Below, in pieces: positions 27,479 to 36,355 of a stretch of 64,000 nucleotides of DNA. Within the stretch, counting starts at the first letter, position 1; each line of letters begins with the position of its first letter. Source of the DNA: Bacteroidales bacterium (GTDB lineage Bacteria; Bacteroidota; Bacteroidia; Bacteroidales; F082). Where the stretch lies: contig JACFNF010000007.1 in NCBI GenBank assembly GCA_019454985.1, forward strand, positions 1-64,000. Direction: 5' to 3'. A program made the translations under genes and the position numbers. The notes beneath the pieces were generated by a model, which saw nothing but the letters and a program-made list of their open reading frames with translations, searched no databases and was not told the origin of the DNA.

Positions 27479-28654
27479 ATGAAAATCAATATATTCATAT
27501 TTCTCATTTTTTCCGGTCTGATTGGTTTTGCGCAACAGCCCTACGACAGTGTGCTGCACGCAGTGGAAAGGAACAATACCACCCTCAAAGCGCTGAGACA
27601 AAGTGCCGAAGCCCAAAAGCTTGAAAATAAAACCGGAATTTTCCTGCCCGGGCCCGAAGCCGAATTTGGATTTTTATGGGGAAATTCTGCTGCCGGAGCC
27701 AATCGTACCGACATCAATATCACGCAATCATTTGATATACCAACAATTACCGGAATGAAAGGCCGTATAGCCGGTCAGCAAAATCAAGCAGTTGACTGGC
27801 AATATGCGAGCAACCGAAGGGAGATTCTGCTCGATGCAAAATTATATTGCATTGATCTGGTTTACTTGAATGCGATGGCCAATGAGATGAACAAACGCCT
27901 CGAACATGCACGCGAAATGGAGCAAGCCTTCAGTCGGCGCTTCAAATCCGGAGAAGCTAACATATTAGAATACAACAATATGCAACTCAACCTTGTGAGT
28001 ATTCAAGCTGAGTTGGAGCAGGTGGAAACCGAGCGTCAGGCTGTTTTGGCACAGCTCAAGCGACTCAACGGCGGCACAAGCATCAGCCTGAACGATACGG
28101 AGTATGGCTCTGTTGAACTTCCCGAATTGTTCGAGGAATGGTATGCCCGTATCGAGTCAAAAAAACCCGAGCTTGCACTTGCCCAACAAGAAGCCGTCAT
28201 TCGTGAGGGAATGGTCAATCTTGAACGATGGCATAACTTCCCGTTATTTTCGGCCGGATATCTCAGTGAAAAAGTAGGCAGCGAACAATTTCAGGGAATC
28301 GTAGCCGGTATATCCATTCCGCTTTGGGAAAACAAAAACCAGCTTGCCCGTGCTAAAACAGCCGCACTTGCTGCACAAGCACATCAAAATGATATCCAGC
28401 TGCAATTGGTTGCCCAGGCCAAAAGTCAGTTTGCAAAAGCTCAACGGTTGAAAGCTATTTCCCAACGTTACAGCAACGCATTGAAATCGTTTGACAACGC
28501 GGCCTTGCTAAAAAAAGCCCTGACGGCCGGTGAGATTTCCGTTGTTACCTATTTTGTTGAAATCAGCGCTTATTACAATATCATCAACCAATCGCTCGAA
28601 GCCGAACGCGACTTTCAGAAAGCGGCAGCCGACCTTTTGTCTGTTGACCTTTAA
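27479..28654 (+). CDS. TolC-family outer-membrane channel of the metal-efflux system
   Basis: The 391 residues have a signal peptide (MKINIFIFLIFSGLIGFAQQ). The body is long amphipathic helices with heptad-like hydrophobics, typical of outer-membrane efflux proteins: ALRQSAEAQKLENKTG, RFKSGEANILEYNNMQLNLV, ARAKTAALAAQAHQND and KALTAGEISVVTYF. The TAGEIS…Y pattern is the repeat signature of the CzcC/TolC helical barrel. It begins 20 bases after the pump gene and completes an exported-His-protein / adaptor / pump / channel operon, ended by a GC-rich hairpin. Confidence 0.93.
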   Translation: MKINIFIFLIFSGLIGFAQQPYDSVLHAVERNNTTLKALRQSAEAQKLENKTGIFLPGPEAEFGFLWGNSAAGANRTDINITQSFDIPTITGMKGRIAGQQNQAVDWQYASNRREILLDAKLYCIDLVYLNAMANEMNKRLEHAREMEQAFSRRFKSGEANILEYNNMQLNLVSIQAELEQVETERQAVLAQLKRLNGGTSISLNDTEYGSVELPELFEEWYARIESKKPELALAQQEAVIREGMVNLERWHNFPLFSAGYLSEKVGSEQFQGIVAGISIPLWENKNQLARAKTAALAAQAHQNDIQLQLVAQAKSQFAKAQRLKAISQRYSNALKSFDNAALLKKALTAGEISVVTYFVEISAYYNIINQSLEAERDFQKAAADLLSVDL

Positions 28655-28663
28655 AACACTATC

Positions 28664-28702
28664 GCCGGCGCAGACTCCGGGCCTGCGCCGGCAAAGGTTT
28701 TT
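28664..28702. terminator. GC-rich hairpin between convergent genes
   Basis: GCCGGCGCAG and CTGCGCCGGC form a perfect 10-bp stem with a 9-base loop, followed on the plus strand by AAAGGTTTTT. It separates the channel gene (+) from the polytopic protein gene (-). Confidence 0.6.
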
Positions 28703-30426
28703 CAATTGTACTTCTGGTCATAAATCCAGATGGCTTCGCGCATCACCAAATCTTCTATCGGAACCTCGGTGTGAAGGCTTTTGGTTTTGAGATTATTCAA
28801 ATAGTTGGTATCCAACTTAATCCGTTCAATAATTTCCGAATAAGCGGGCTCGATATTCAGCTTATAGAGATCAACGATTGAATTATTAAACTCTTTCATC
28901 TGTCGGTAATCGTGATTGACGACACTTTTGAATTCATCTGTTTCGGGCAATGCCTCAAATTCCTTTTTGCCTGTGACGGCAAGGTATTCTGCAAATTTTG
29001 TTCCGCTCGCATGCGGCACATTAATATAATAGGTGTAGGCATCCGAATATTTCATCCCTACAAAAGTTTGCGGACGGTCATCACGCCAGTTCACAGCAAA
29101 AAGCGGTGAGATTGACAAGCTGTTGAGGTTGAGCAAAGGCACATCGGTGCCGATATAGGATTGAAAATGGATGGTGTTCCATCGGTCAATATAGTTTCTG
29201 AAGACTGTCACACTATTTGCCGGAATCTGACTCTCGGCCGCCTTGATCTCCGTAATCATCGCATCCAGATCTTTTCGATGCTTTACATGAACCGAATAGT
29301 TGACACTGCCATAAACAACCAAGGTGATGACAATTAAAATATTCACAATCTTATGAGTAGGCCACAAGCTCAACCATAAAACAAAAAGGTAAACCGCCAT
29401 GATCAGAATTCTTGGCAAGATATTGCCTGAACCATTCAGGTTATTTGGCATCAAAATGAAAAAAGCGAGGAAAAATATGGTGATCAAACTCCAGACAAAC
29501 TTCTCCGATTTCACGATGACATTCAGATTAGTTTTTTCTTTGGCGAAGAAAATGCGGTAAACAATCCATCCCAGACTCAACGCAAAGAGGATTAGTAAAG
29601 TCCAGAAGAGAAATTTTGTCATGGGCAATTCTTCCATTTCGATATAGCCTAACAACACCCTAAAATCAAAAAGGTATTCCCATCGGTTAAATTGATTCCC
29701 TCCATTGGCAACAGGCTGCTGCAAAATCAGCCGGAGATACGGAATTGCAAGTAAAACGGATGGCAAAACAGGCAGGGCTATATTCCGGAATATCTTCCAC
29801 ACATCCTTGAACTTTGGCCTAGCCGTTGTTTCAATTAAAGCAACAACCATTTTTTGCAGACTGAGCGCTGCCAGAATGAAAAGGAGGAAACCGTAAACAA
29901 AAAAATGAGCGTAATAAGTCAGCATGACGAGTAACAGAAGTTTAAACTGGTTTTTCCAGTTCATCGCGTGGAAATTGCGCAAATAAAATCCCACTGTAAA
30001 AAACAAAAAGCCAAAAGCAATGCTATAGTTGTAAAAGCCCAGATGAAACAACGAGGTATAAGTCATCGGGAAAATAAAAAAATAAGTCCAGCCCGGCTTT
30101 TTGGTGATGGAAAGCACCAGGTAGCGGAAGCCGGCAGCAATCAGGATCACATAAAAAACGAGGAGCATTTTTTCCGACAACCAGGCCGGCATCAAAAAAC
30201 GTTCAGCAGCCAAAAAATAATGACTAAAAACATTGGCTGTGTAGATCGGCGAGAGCTCGAAAAAACTCTTAAAAACAGGATTCCCTTTCCACAATTCCAG
30301 CATGATATTGGCAATCTGGAGATGTTTTGGAGCATCGAGCGAACCAATGTAATGCGTAAAAAATAATGGGATTAGATTACCAGCCAAAAGACTGAAAAAC
30401 AGTACTTTTTCATACTTTCGATTCAT
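28702..30426 (-). CDS. Polytopic membrane protein with periplasmic C-terminal domain (GT-C-like, unassigned)
   Basis: The 574 residues have around ten TM helices up to about residue 380, then a soluble ~190-residue C-terminal part. The first loop has SLDAPKHL, then a PIYT motif, followed by GFYNYSIAFGF; an acidic residue in the first periplasmic loop is typical of GT-C glycosyltransferases, but no known family is recognised. It is a clear paralogue of the protein at 43308-44900 (same SLDxPKHL, PIYTxN, YNxS, YIGxxxxLxxL and RP signatures). The last ~44 residues match the tail of the AlgJ/AlgX-like protein at 41986-43296 (AIWIY-xx-K-x-N). Probably in envelope glycan assembly; the exact role is unknown. 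Divergent from a GT2 gene. Confidence 0.75.
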   Translation of the reverse strand: MNRKYEKVLFFSLLAGNLIPLFFTHYIGSLDAPKHLQIANIMLELWKGNPVFKSFFELSPIYTANVFSHYFLAAERFLMPAWLSEKMLLVFYVILIAAGFRYLVLSITKKPGWTYFFIFPMTYTSLFHLGFYNYSIAFGFLFFTVGFYLRNFHAMNWKNQFKLLLLVMLTYYAHFFVYGFLLFILAALSLQKMVVALIETTARPKFKDVWKIFRNIALPVLPSVLLAIPYLRLILQQPVANGGNQFNRWEYLFDFRVLLGYIEMEELPMTKFLFWTLLILFALSLGWIVYRIFFAKEKTNLNVIVKSEKFVWSLITIFFLAFFILMPNNLNGSGNILPRILIMAVYLFVLWLSLWPTHKIVNILIVITLVVYGSVNYSVHVKHRKDLDAMITEIKAAESQIPANSVTVFRNYIDRWNTIHFQSYIGTDVPLLNLNSLSISPLFAVNWRDDRPQTFVGMKYSDAYTYYINVPHASGTKFAEYLAVTGKKEFEALPETDEFKSVVNHDYRQMKEFNNSIVDLYKLNIEPAYSEIIERIKLDTNYLNNLKTKSLHTEVPIEDLVMREAIWIYDQKYN

Positions 30427-30519
30427 TCTTCGTTTAGATTATTTCTATGAATGGATGAATTAGTGGAAACAGAAAAACTATGCAAACTTTTACTCACGAA
30501 GCCCGCTGATAGAAACGGC

Positions 30520-30527
30520 CAAAATTA
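30520..30527 (-). promoter_or_regulatory. -7 box for the polytopic protein gene
   Basis: TAATTTTG on the minus strand, 93 bases upstream of the ATG at 30426. Confidence 0.35.
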
Positions 30528-30589
30528 GTCTATTTTTTAGAAAGATTCCATTTTTGGCGCATTACTCAGCCAAAATTGCAACACAACGA

Positions 30590-30619
30590 TTGTTTACTGG
30601 CTTTCTATCCGTAACTTTG
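30590..30619 (+). promoter_or_regulatory. Promoter of the GT2 gene (TTG-N19-TAACTTTG)
   Basis: TTG at 30590-30592 and TAACTTTG at 30612-30619 are exactly 19 bases apart, the textbook Bacteroides spacing. The ATG follows 21 bases later. Confidence 0.7.
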
Positions 30620-30640
30620 CCGTTTTTAAATCATCCTGCG

Positions 30641-31375
30641 ATGAACGAAATTCTTTTGAGCATCATTATTCCTGCTTACAACGAAGAACGCACCATTGAA
30701 CAAGTTCTGACAAATGTTTTCAACAGCCTGTACATCAATAAGATACAGGCAGAAGTTGTCGTGGTTGACGATGCTTCAAAGGATAATACCCGCGCACGTG
30801 TTGAATCGTTTGCGCAAGCTGACACACGTTTTCCGCTTCGCCTCATTTCATCTACACCCAACCGTGGAAAGGGTTTTGTGATTCGACAAGGAATTATGGC
30901 AGCCATCGGGCAATACGTTTTGGTTCAGGATGCTGACCACGAATACGATCCGCGCGAGTATCCCCACTTGCTTGGTCCGATGCTCGATGGCATGGCGGAT
31001 GTGGTTTACGGTTCACGCTTCATTGGCGGTCGTCCTCACCGTATCCTGTTTTTCTGGCACTCCATTGGCAACAAATTGCTCACCTCGCTTTCCAATGCTT
31101 TCACCAACCTCAATCTCACCGATATGGAGTCGGGATATAAGCTGTTCAAGCGCGAGATCATTCAATCTATCTATCTGAAAGAGAATAGGTTTGGTTTTGA
31201 GCCGGAGGTTACAGCCAAAATTGCGCGTGTGAAAAACATCCGCATCTATGAGGTAGGGATTTCGTATTATGGCCGCACCTATGCCGAAGGCAAAAAAATA
31301 AACTGGAAAGACGGGTTCCGCGCCATCTGGTGTATATTCAAATTCAATGTGTTGGACAAAAAAACGTTTAAATAA
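30641..31375 (+). CDS. Family 2 glycosyltransferase (polyprenyl-phosphate sugar synthase-like)
   Basis: The 244 residues from the ATG at 30641 (a longer TTG frame runs through the promoter) form a GT-A domain: LSIIIPAYNEERTIE at the N-terminus, VVVDDASKDNT, RGKGFVIRQG, DADHEYDP (DxD at 97-99) and the acceptor-side region DMESGYKLF with FGFEPEVTAKI. It has no TM segment, so it resembles the soluble dolichyl/polyprenyl-phosphate mannose synthase branch rather than the ArnC/GtrB forms with membrane helices. It probably loads a sugar on undecaprenyl phosphate for use by GT-C enzymes, plausibly including the divergent polytopic protein. Confidence 0.88.
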   Translation: MNEILLSIIIPAYNEERTIEQVLTNVFNSLYINKIQAEVVVVDDASKDNTRARVESFAQADTRFPLRLISSTPNRGKGFVIRQGIMAAIGQYVLVQDADHEYDPREYPHLLGPMLDGMADVVYGSRFIGGRPHRILFFWHSIGNKLLTSLSNAFTNLNLTDMESGYKLFKREIIQSIYLKENRFGFEPEVTAKIARVKNIRIYEVGISYYGRTYAEGKKINWKDGFRAIWCIFKFNVLDKKTFK

Positions 31376-31438
31376 TCGTCACTTTCTTACACCAAAGGTA
31401 ATCTCAACCTGAATTTCAAATAAGTCTCATGTTTTTTC

Positions 31439-31456
31439 GACCTGAATAGTCAGGTC
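31439..31456. repeat. Small hairpin between convergent genes (GACCTGA-N4-TCAGGTC)
   Basis: A 7-bp perfect stem with a 4-base loop lies between the GT2 gene and the M23 gene. It has no downstream T tract in either direction, so terminator function is weak at best. Confidence 0.35.
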
Positions 31457-31489
31457 ATGAAGCTGTAGAAAATTATAAATCCCGGTGTA

Positions 31490-32374
31490 TTAGAATGTTA
31501 CATAATCTTCGGGATTCACGGGCGACGAATTAAGCCATAGCTCGAAATGGAGGTGTGGACCGCTGGACAGCTCGCCTGTTTCACCAATGATGGCAACAGG
31601 TTCTCCGGCACGGACAAAATCGCCCTCTTTCTTCAATAGCACCGAGTTGTGTTTGTAAACCGACACAAAACCTGCATGATGCTGTATTCCAATCACATAT
31701 CCCATATCAACCGTCCAGTTGGCAAACAATACTGTGCCTTCGAGAGCAGCTTTGATCGCTTCATTGCTTTTTGCCACCACATCTACGCCATAATGACGCT
31801 GAGTCGGGTTAAACTTATTGGTAATGATGCCTTTAACCGGTGTGAAAAAATTCGAAACGCTTGTTGCTCTTTTATAGGCTTCGGGAATCATTGCAGGATC
31901 AGTTTGCAACGCATATTTATCGGCATTTTCAAATTCCGAACGCAGACGCATCTCTTCACTCGAATGCCTTAGGGTGATAGTATCATAAACTCCGCCGCGC
32001 TGCAAGCTTATATTGGCCAAAGAAGTGCTGTCGTCAGGAAAATCGCCTTCGCCGATAATCCGGCGCAAATTGTCTAAATATAAGTCTTTCTGTCGCATCG
32101 CTGCATCAATGGAATCAGCGGTTTGCTTCAGCACATAAACATCACGCTTCAGGTTGAGGTCGGTATAACCCGGAATATATTCACGTAAAGGAGTGAAAGC
32201 AATGATATAGCTGGTTACGATAATCAAAAAAACGCTCAGACTGGTCACCAACACAAAAACATTCATCCGGCTTAGCCTGAAACTGAGCTTTTCCTCAAAA
32301 GTCTCATCATGAAAAATGACAAGACGATATTTATTACGCAGCTTGTGATACCATTTCTCTTCTTTCGGTTTCAT
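31490..32374 (-). CDS. Membrane-anchored M23 (LytM-type) peptidase
   Basis: The 294 residues have an N-terminal cytosolic tail (about 1-37), one TM helix (38-60), a coiled-coil-like linker (~70-110) and a C-terminal M23 domain. The zinc/catalytic residues are all present: His194 and Asp198 (HYGVDVV), His242 region (VYKHNS) and His274/His276 (GPHLHFELW). The family hydrolyses peptide cross-links in peptidoglycan. With intact catalytic residues it is probably an active endopeptidase in cell-wall growth or division rather than an inactive activator. It is transcribed alone. Confidence 0.92.
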   Translation of the reverse strand: MKPKEEKWYHKLRNKYRLVIFHDETFEEKLSFRLSRMNVFVLVTSLSVFLIIVTSYIIAFTPLREYIPGYTDLNLKRDVYVLKQTADSIDAAMRQKDLYLDNLRRIIGEGDFPDDSTSLANISLQRGGVYDTITLRHSSEEMRLRSEFENADKYALQTDPAMIPEAYKRATSVSNFFTPVKGIITNKFNPTQRHYGVDVVAKSNEAIKAALEGTVLFANWTVDMGYVIGIQHHAGFVSVYKHNSVLLKKEGDFVRAGEPVAIIGETGELSSGPHLHFELWLNSSPVNPEDYVTF

Positions 32375-32402
32375 TTTAGGGCAGTTCGTTCAACCGTTGC
32401 GA

Positions 32403-32410
32403 CAAAAGTA
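32403..32410 (-). promoter_or_regulatory. -7 box for the M23 peptidase gene
   Basis: TACTTTTG on the minus strand, 28 bases upstream of the ATG at 32374. Confidence 0.5.
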
Positions 32411-32620
32411 CGAAAACAGTCAATACTCTGATCGCAGATTTTTTGTTGGAAAACAGAATTAGCATCTCTTAACAATCGGTCATTCATTTGTTTTTCATGT
32501 AAATCATTCTTCAGTTTTTTTTGCCTGTGGAACAGTATTTTTTTACAAAAACATGCTTATCTTAGTTGGGTGTAATGGTCATCGAACAATAAGCTATCTC
32601 TTTTTTTCGGGCAGAATGAT

Positions 32621-32628
32621 TACTTTTG
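32621..32628 (+). promoter_or_regulatory. -7 box for the porW operon
   Basis: TACTTTTG matches TAnnTTTG, 68 bases before the ATG at 32697. Confidence 0.5.
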
Positions 32629-32696
32629 CAGGTCGGGTCTTTAAAAGCAAACCACATAAAATATTTCGCCCGAAAGGGAGTTAATGATCAAAACGA

Positions 32697-35345
32697 ATGA
32701 GCGTGCCTTTGCAAACGAAAACCATCTTGCGGTCTGCCGCCCTGATTCTCCTTCTGGCGCTGGTTCCCGGCTGTTCGACAAAAAAGAATACCTGGAGCCG
32801 CCGGGCTTACCACAACCTCACGAGCCATTACAATGTGTACTGGAACGGTAACGAAAGCATGAAAACCGGAGTTGCCGACCTGCGGAAAGCTGTGACCGAT
32901 GACTATTCAAAGGTGATCCGCCTGTTCAACTACGGTCAGAAAGCCGATGCCGCCAAAATCAACGGACAAATGGAACGTGCCATCGAAAAAGGAGCCATTG
33001 GGGTTCAGAAGCACTCGATGGTTTTTGGCGGAAAAGAACAGGTCAACTGGATTGACGACAGCTACCTGATGATGGGAAAAGCCCATTTCTTCAAGAAAGA
33101 CCTGATCAGTGCACGGCGCACTTTCGATTTTGTTGCTCAGCAATATAGTTACAATCCCATTGCCTATACTGCCCAAATGTGGCTTGCAGTCACCTATCAG
33201 GAGCTCGAACAATACGAAAAAGCAGCGCCCATTTTCGAGGCTCTCGAAGCAAAATACAATAGCCGGCAAACTCCAAAAGAGGTGAATGAAATGCTGATGC
33301 CTCTGATTGCCGACTATTACCTTGTCCGCAAAGACTACGACAAAGCACAACTTTACCTGAAAGAGGCCCTGCCGATCATTAAAGGAAAATATCTCCGCAA
33401 CAGAGCATTGTTTATCCTTGGCCAGATTCATCAACTCAAAGGCGAAAACAATCAGGCTATTTCCTATTTTCGAGCCGTCATTAAAAGCAGTCCGGGCTTC
33501 GATATGGATTTTGAGGCCAGGATGAACATGGCCAAAACCTACGATATTTCGCAGGGCGACAGCAAACCCATCGTCAAACTGCTGCAACGAATGCTCAAAG
33601 ACAAGAAATATGAGGACAATTACGATAAAGTGTATTTTGCCCTTGCTGAGATTGCTTTCCAGGAAAAGGATGAAGAATTGGGCATGGAATACTTAGCCAA
33701 ATCGGTGTCGTCGAGCAAGAAAAACAAGCAGCAACAATCTGCATCGGCATTAATGTTGGCCGATATTTATTTCAACAAAAACGAATACATCCCTTCGCAG
33801 GCCTATTACGACACGGCTGTTTCGGCTCTGCCACGCGATTATCCCGGTTACGACAGCATCCGGATGAGGGCTTCAACCTTGAGTGAACTTGTCGAAAGCA
33901 TCAATACCATACAGTTGCAAGACAGCTTGTTGCGTATGGCAGAAATGGACTCCACGGAACGGCTGCGCATCATTGACGGTATCATCAAAGCCTTAGAAGA
34001 TGCCGACCGCAAACGTCAAATGGAAGAACGTGAAGCCGAGCGCAACCTGATGCTCTCCAACCAGTTCACTGACCGCACAGCGAATCTTGGTTCACAGTCC
34101 ACCGAATGGTATTTTTACAATCCAAATACCCTCAGTTTCGGTTATACGGAATTTTTACGCAAATGGGGACGCCGAAAGCTTGAAGATAACTGGCGTATCA
34201 GCGACAAACAGAGTATCTCGTTTGAAAGTATCGAAAGCCGTACCGTCGAAGGAGGTAAAGCCCCCGGAGCCGACAGCACAGCCAATTTAACCGACCGCGA
34301 TAGAGGTTATTATCTTCGCGATATACCCAAAACCGATGAAGAAAAAGAAGAAGCCCTTCGCCAGATTGAAGACGGATGGAACAGTTTAGGCTATATTTAT
34401 AAGGAGAAACTCCATGATTACCCGCGCTCCCTCGAAGCCTATACCAAGCTCAACGAACGCTTCCCCGCAAGTGAATACCGGTTGCAGTCGTGGTATGCAC
34501 AATATCGGATGCACAACGAATTGGGGCATGAGCTTGAAGCCGAACATTTTAAATCGCTTATTCTCAGCGAGTTTCCAAATACTGATTATGCCCGCGTGAT
34601 TGAAGATCCGGATTATTTTGTCCGAAAAGCACAATTGGCCGGTGAATCGTCAGCCCTTTACGAACAAACGCTTGATGCCTATCACAACGAAGAATTTTTC
34701 AGGGTGTTGCTCAACAGCAACAAGGCGCGAACACTTTATCCCGAAGATGTGGATCTGCTGCCCCGCTTCGACTTTTTGAGGGCAGTGGCCAAAGGACGTA
34801 TGGAAACTATAGATTCACTTGCTGTTGCAATGGAGCAGATTGTCAAAACCTATCCTACCCATCCGGTTGCAACACCGGCAGCAGCCATCCTCCGAAACCT
34901 GAACAAAGAGTACGGCATGGAGATTGAAGTGCCGGCGCTTCCAGGCGACACCTTGCAGCAAAATAAGGAAGATCAGGGGATTTATGAATTTGCCGAAAAC
35001 ACTCCGCATCTTGTGGTGCTTGTTTTTGGAGTGGACAAAACCCGCATTGATCCTTTAAAGGTAAGGCTCTCCGATTTCAACGGCAAAGAGTTTAAAAGCA
35101 CACAACTAATCATAAAGAGCCTGATGCTTGACAACGACCGCAACCTGATTACCGTTGGTAACTTTGAGAATGCCTCAGCAGCCTTCAACTATCGTATTGC
35201 TCTGATGCAGTCAGATTACGTGTTTGGAGGCCTGAAACTCGATGACTTTTATATTGCTCCTATATCGCTGACGAACTATCCTTCTTTTTACCGGTTGAAA
35301 GACACCGGACAGTATGAAAAATTCTGGAAGAAACACTATCATTGA
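32697..35345 (+). CDS. porW: Type IX secretion periplasmic lipoprotein PorW/SprE
   Basis: The 882 residues start with a lipoprotein signal (Cys26 in VPGCSTKK). The immediately following RRAYHNLTSHYNVYWNGNE motif is the family hallmark of PorW/SprE, a TPR-rich lipoprotein needed for type IX secretion and gliding in studied Bacteroidota. TPR-like helical repeats fill residues ~120-380 (DSYLMMGKAHFFKKD, AQMWLAVTYQELEQYEKA, ALFILGQIHQLKGEN), and a second set covers ~560-720. It predicts a working T9SS, consistent with the sorting domain on the protein at 55007-56560. The bactofilin gene starts 14 bases later, so they are co-transcribed. Confidence 0.88.
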   Translation: MSVPLQTKTILRSAALILLLALVPGCSTKKNTWSRRAYHNLTSHYNVYWNGNESMKTGVADLRKAVTDDYSKVIRLFNYGQKADAAKINGQMERAIEKGAIGVQKHSMVFGGKEQVNWIDDSYLMMGKAHFFKKDLISARRTFDFVAQQYSYNPIAYTAQMWLAVTYQELEQYEKAAPIFEALEAKYNSRQTPKEVNEMLMPLIADYYLVRKDYDKAQLYLKEALPIIKGKYLRNRALFILGQIHQLKGENNQAISYFRAVIKSSPGFDMDFEARMNMAKTYDISQGDSKPIVKLLQRMLKDKKYEDNYDKVYFALAEIAFQEKDEELGMEYLAKSVSSSKKNKQQQSASALMLADIYFNKNEYIPSQAYYDTAVSALPRDYPGYDSIRMRASTLSELVESINTIQLQDSLLRMAEMDSTERLRIIDGIIKALEDADRKRQMEEREAERNLMLSNQFTDRTANLGSQSTEWYFYNPNTLSFGYTEFLRKWGRRKLEDNWRISDKQSISFESIESRTVEGGKAPGADSTANLTDRDRGYYLRDIPKTDEEKEEALRQIEDGWNSLGYIYKEKLHDYPRSLEAYTKLNERFPASEYRLQSWYAQYRMHNELGHELEAEHFKSLILSEFPNTDYARVIEDPDYFVRKAQLAGESSALYEQTLDAYHNEEFFRVLLNSNKARTLYPEDVDLLPRFDFLRAVAKGRMETIDSLAVAMEQIVKTYPTHPVATPAAAILRNLNKEYGMEIEVPALPGDTLQQNKEDQGIYEFAENTPHLVVLVFGVDKTRIDPLKVRLSDFNGKEFKSTQLIIKSLMLDNDRNLITVGNFENASAAFNYRIALMQSDYVFGGLKLDDFYIAPISLTNYPSFYRLKDTGQYEKFWKKHYH

Positions 35346-35359
35346 AATACCCATATTTT

Positions 35360-35737
35360 ATGAAAATCATTCCCGACATTGTAAGTGACGCTGGCGCACG
35401 CAATATCATCGGCCAGGGCACGAAAATTACAGGCGACATCCACCTGAAAGGCGATTTCAGGATTGACGGTGAACTGATTGGTTCCATCTATTCGGAAGGC
35501 CGGATCGTGATTGGCGGATCGGGGGTTGTTCAGGGAAATATCACCTGCCAGAATGCTGATATTTCGGGCGTTTTAACCGGAAATCTGAACTCGGCCGACA
35601 TGACTCATTTCAAAGCTACGGCCGTGGTGGAAGGCGACCTGAAAACCGCACGGCTTGCCATTGAGCTGGGTGCAAAATTCAGCGGCAAATGTGATATGTC
35701 TGAACCAAAACCGAATGTTAAAGGGCAAGGACAATAA
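35360..35737 (+). CDS. Bactofilin (polymer-forming cytoskeletal protein)
   Basis: 125 residues from the ATG at 35360. Repeated short hydrophobic/Gly turns (GTKITGDIHLKGDFRIDG, GRIVIGGSGVVQGNI, ADISGVLTGNL, VEGDLKTARLAIE) are the right-handed beta-helical core of bactofilins, which polymerise without nucleotide and organise envelope proteins. The tails are short, as in family members that bind membranes through the N-terminus. It overlaps the next gene by 23 bases and follows porW closely; its role beside a T9SS gene is not established. Confidence 0.9.
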   Translation: MKIIPDIVSDAGARNIIGQGTKITGDIHLKGDFRIDGELIGSIYSEGRIVIGGSGVVQGNITCQNADISGVLTGNLNSADMTHFKATAVVEGDLKTARLAIELGAKFSGKCDMSEPKPNVKGQGQ

Positions 35738-35951
35738 AAAACCCGACTGGAACCGGACACTCAACGCTTATGCCCGCTATTCATCTTTGGCTTTTCAGAT
35801 GATGGCCATTATGTTGCTTTTTGTGTTTGCCGGTTTCAAGCTCGATGAATGGGCAGACTTGAAATTCCCTCTTTTCAAACTTGTCCTTTCATTGGCGGGT
35901 GTTGTTTTGGCAATTTATTACGCAATCAAGGATTTTATCCAAAAAAAATAA
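35715..35951 (+). CDS. AtpZ/AtpI-family membrane protein
   Basis: 78 residues from the ATG at 35715 (MLKGKDNKK), overlapping the bactofilin gene by 23 bases; this overlap is the usual layout. It has two TM helices (SLAFQMMAIMLLFVFAGF and KLVLSLAGVVLAIYYAI) separated by a short loop with FKLDEWAD. This is the small AtpI/AtpZ type associated with F1Fo ATP synthase operons, thought to assist Fo assembly or Mg transport. No ATP synthase genes follow here. Confidence 0.82.
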   Translation: MLKGKDNKKPDWNRTLNAYARYSSLAFQMMAIMLLFVFAGFKLDEWADLKFPLFKLVLSLAGVVLAIYYAIKDFIQKK

Positions 35952-35960
35952 ACCTGTCAT

Positions 35961-36332
35961 ATGGCTGATTTTCCGCATTATTTGTCGAAACAATTAGGTC
36001 TGACGGCATTGCTTGCCCTATTGACATTTGTTGTTAAACACTATCTTGGCAATGCGTGGCATACCTATGCATGGCCTTATCTTTTGACACTTTTTGTGAC
36101 GGTGAACTGTGCTCTTTTTTTCCTCAACCGGTGGATCGCTCGAAAAAAACTCAGCACTTTCGCCAATTACTTCATGCTGGCAAGCACCATTAAACTATTG
36201 TTATTTTTAGCCATCATAGTGGTTTATTTAGTTTACAACAGAGCGGAAGCCATCCCCTTTCTTATCACGTTTTTCATTTATTATCTCGCCTTTACTTATA
36301 TCGAAGTGCGTGGTGTAGTTCACAAGAAATAA
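35961..36332 (+). CDS. Four-TM membrane protein linked to AtpZ
   Basis: 123 residues, nearly all hydrophobic, with four TM helices (about 13-25, 34-52, 67-87 and 92-112) and a short basic C-terminal tail (EVRGVVHKK). Lys/Arg sit in the second loop (RWIARKK). Its position directly after the AtpZ-like gene (9-base gap) suggests the AtpI-like protein seen upstream of atpB in other Bacteroidota, but the sequence gives no firm family. It belongs to the porW-bactofilin operon. Confidence 0.65.
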   Translation: MADFPHYLSKQLGLTALLALLTFVVKHYLGNAWHTYAWPYLLTLFVTVNCALFFLNRWIARKKLSTFANYFMLASTIKLLLFLAIIVVYLVYNRAEAIPFLITFFIYYLAFTYIEVRGVVHKK

Positions 36333-36355
36333 ACATCATTTCAACAACTTAACCT

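Larger units (their letters stand above)
32375..32696. other. Intergenic divergent promoter region
   Basis: About 320 bases lie between the M23 gene and porW. They hold a minus-strand -7 box (32403-32410) for the peptidase and a plus-strand box (32621-32628) for porW, with AT-rich sequence between. No small gene, RNA or strong hairpin is apparent. Confidence 0.6.
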
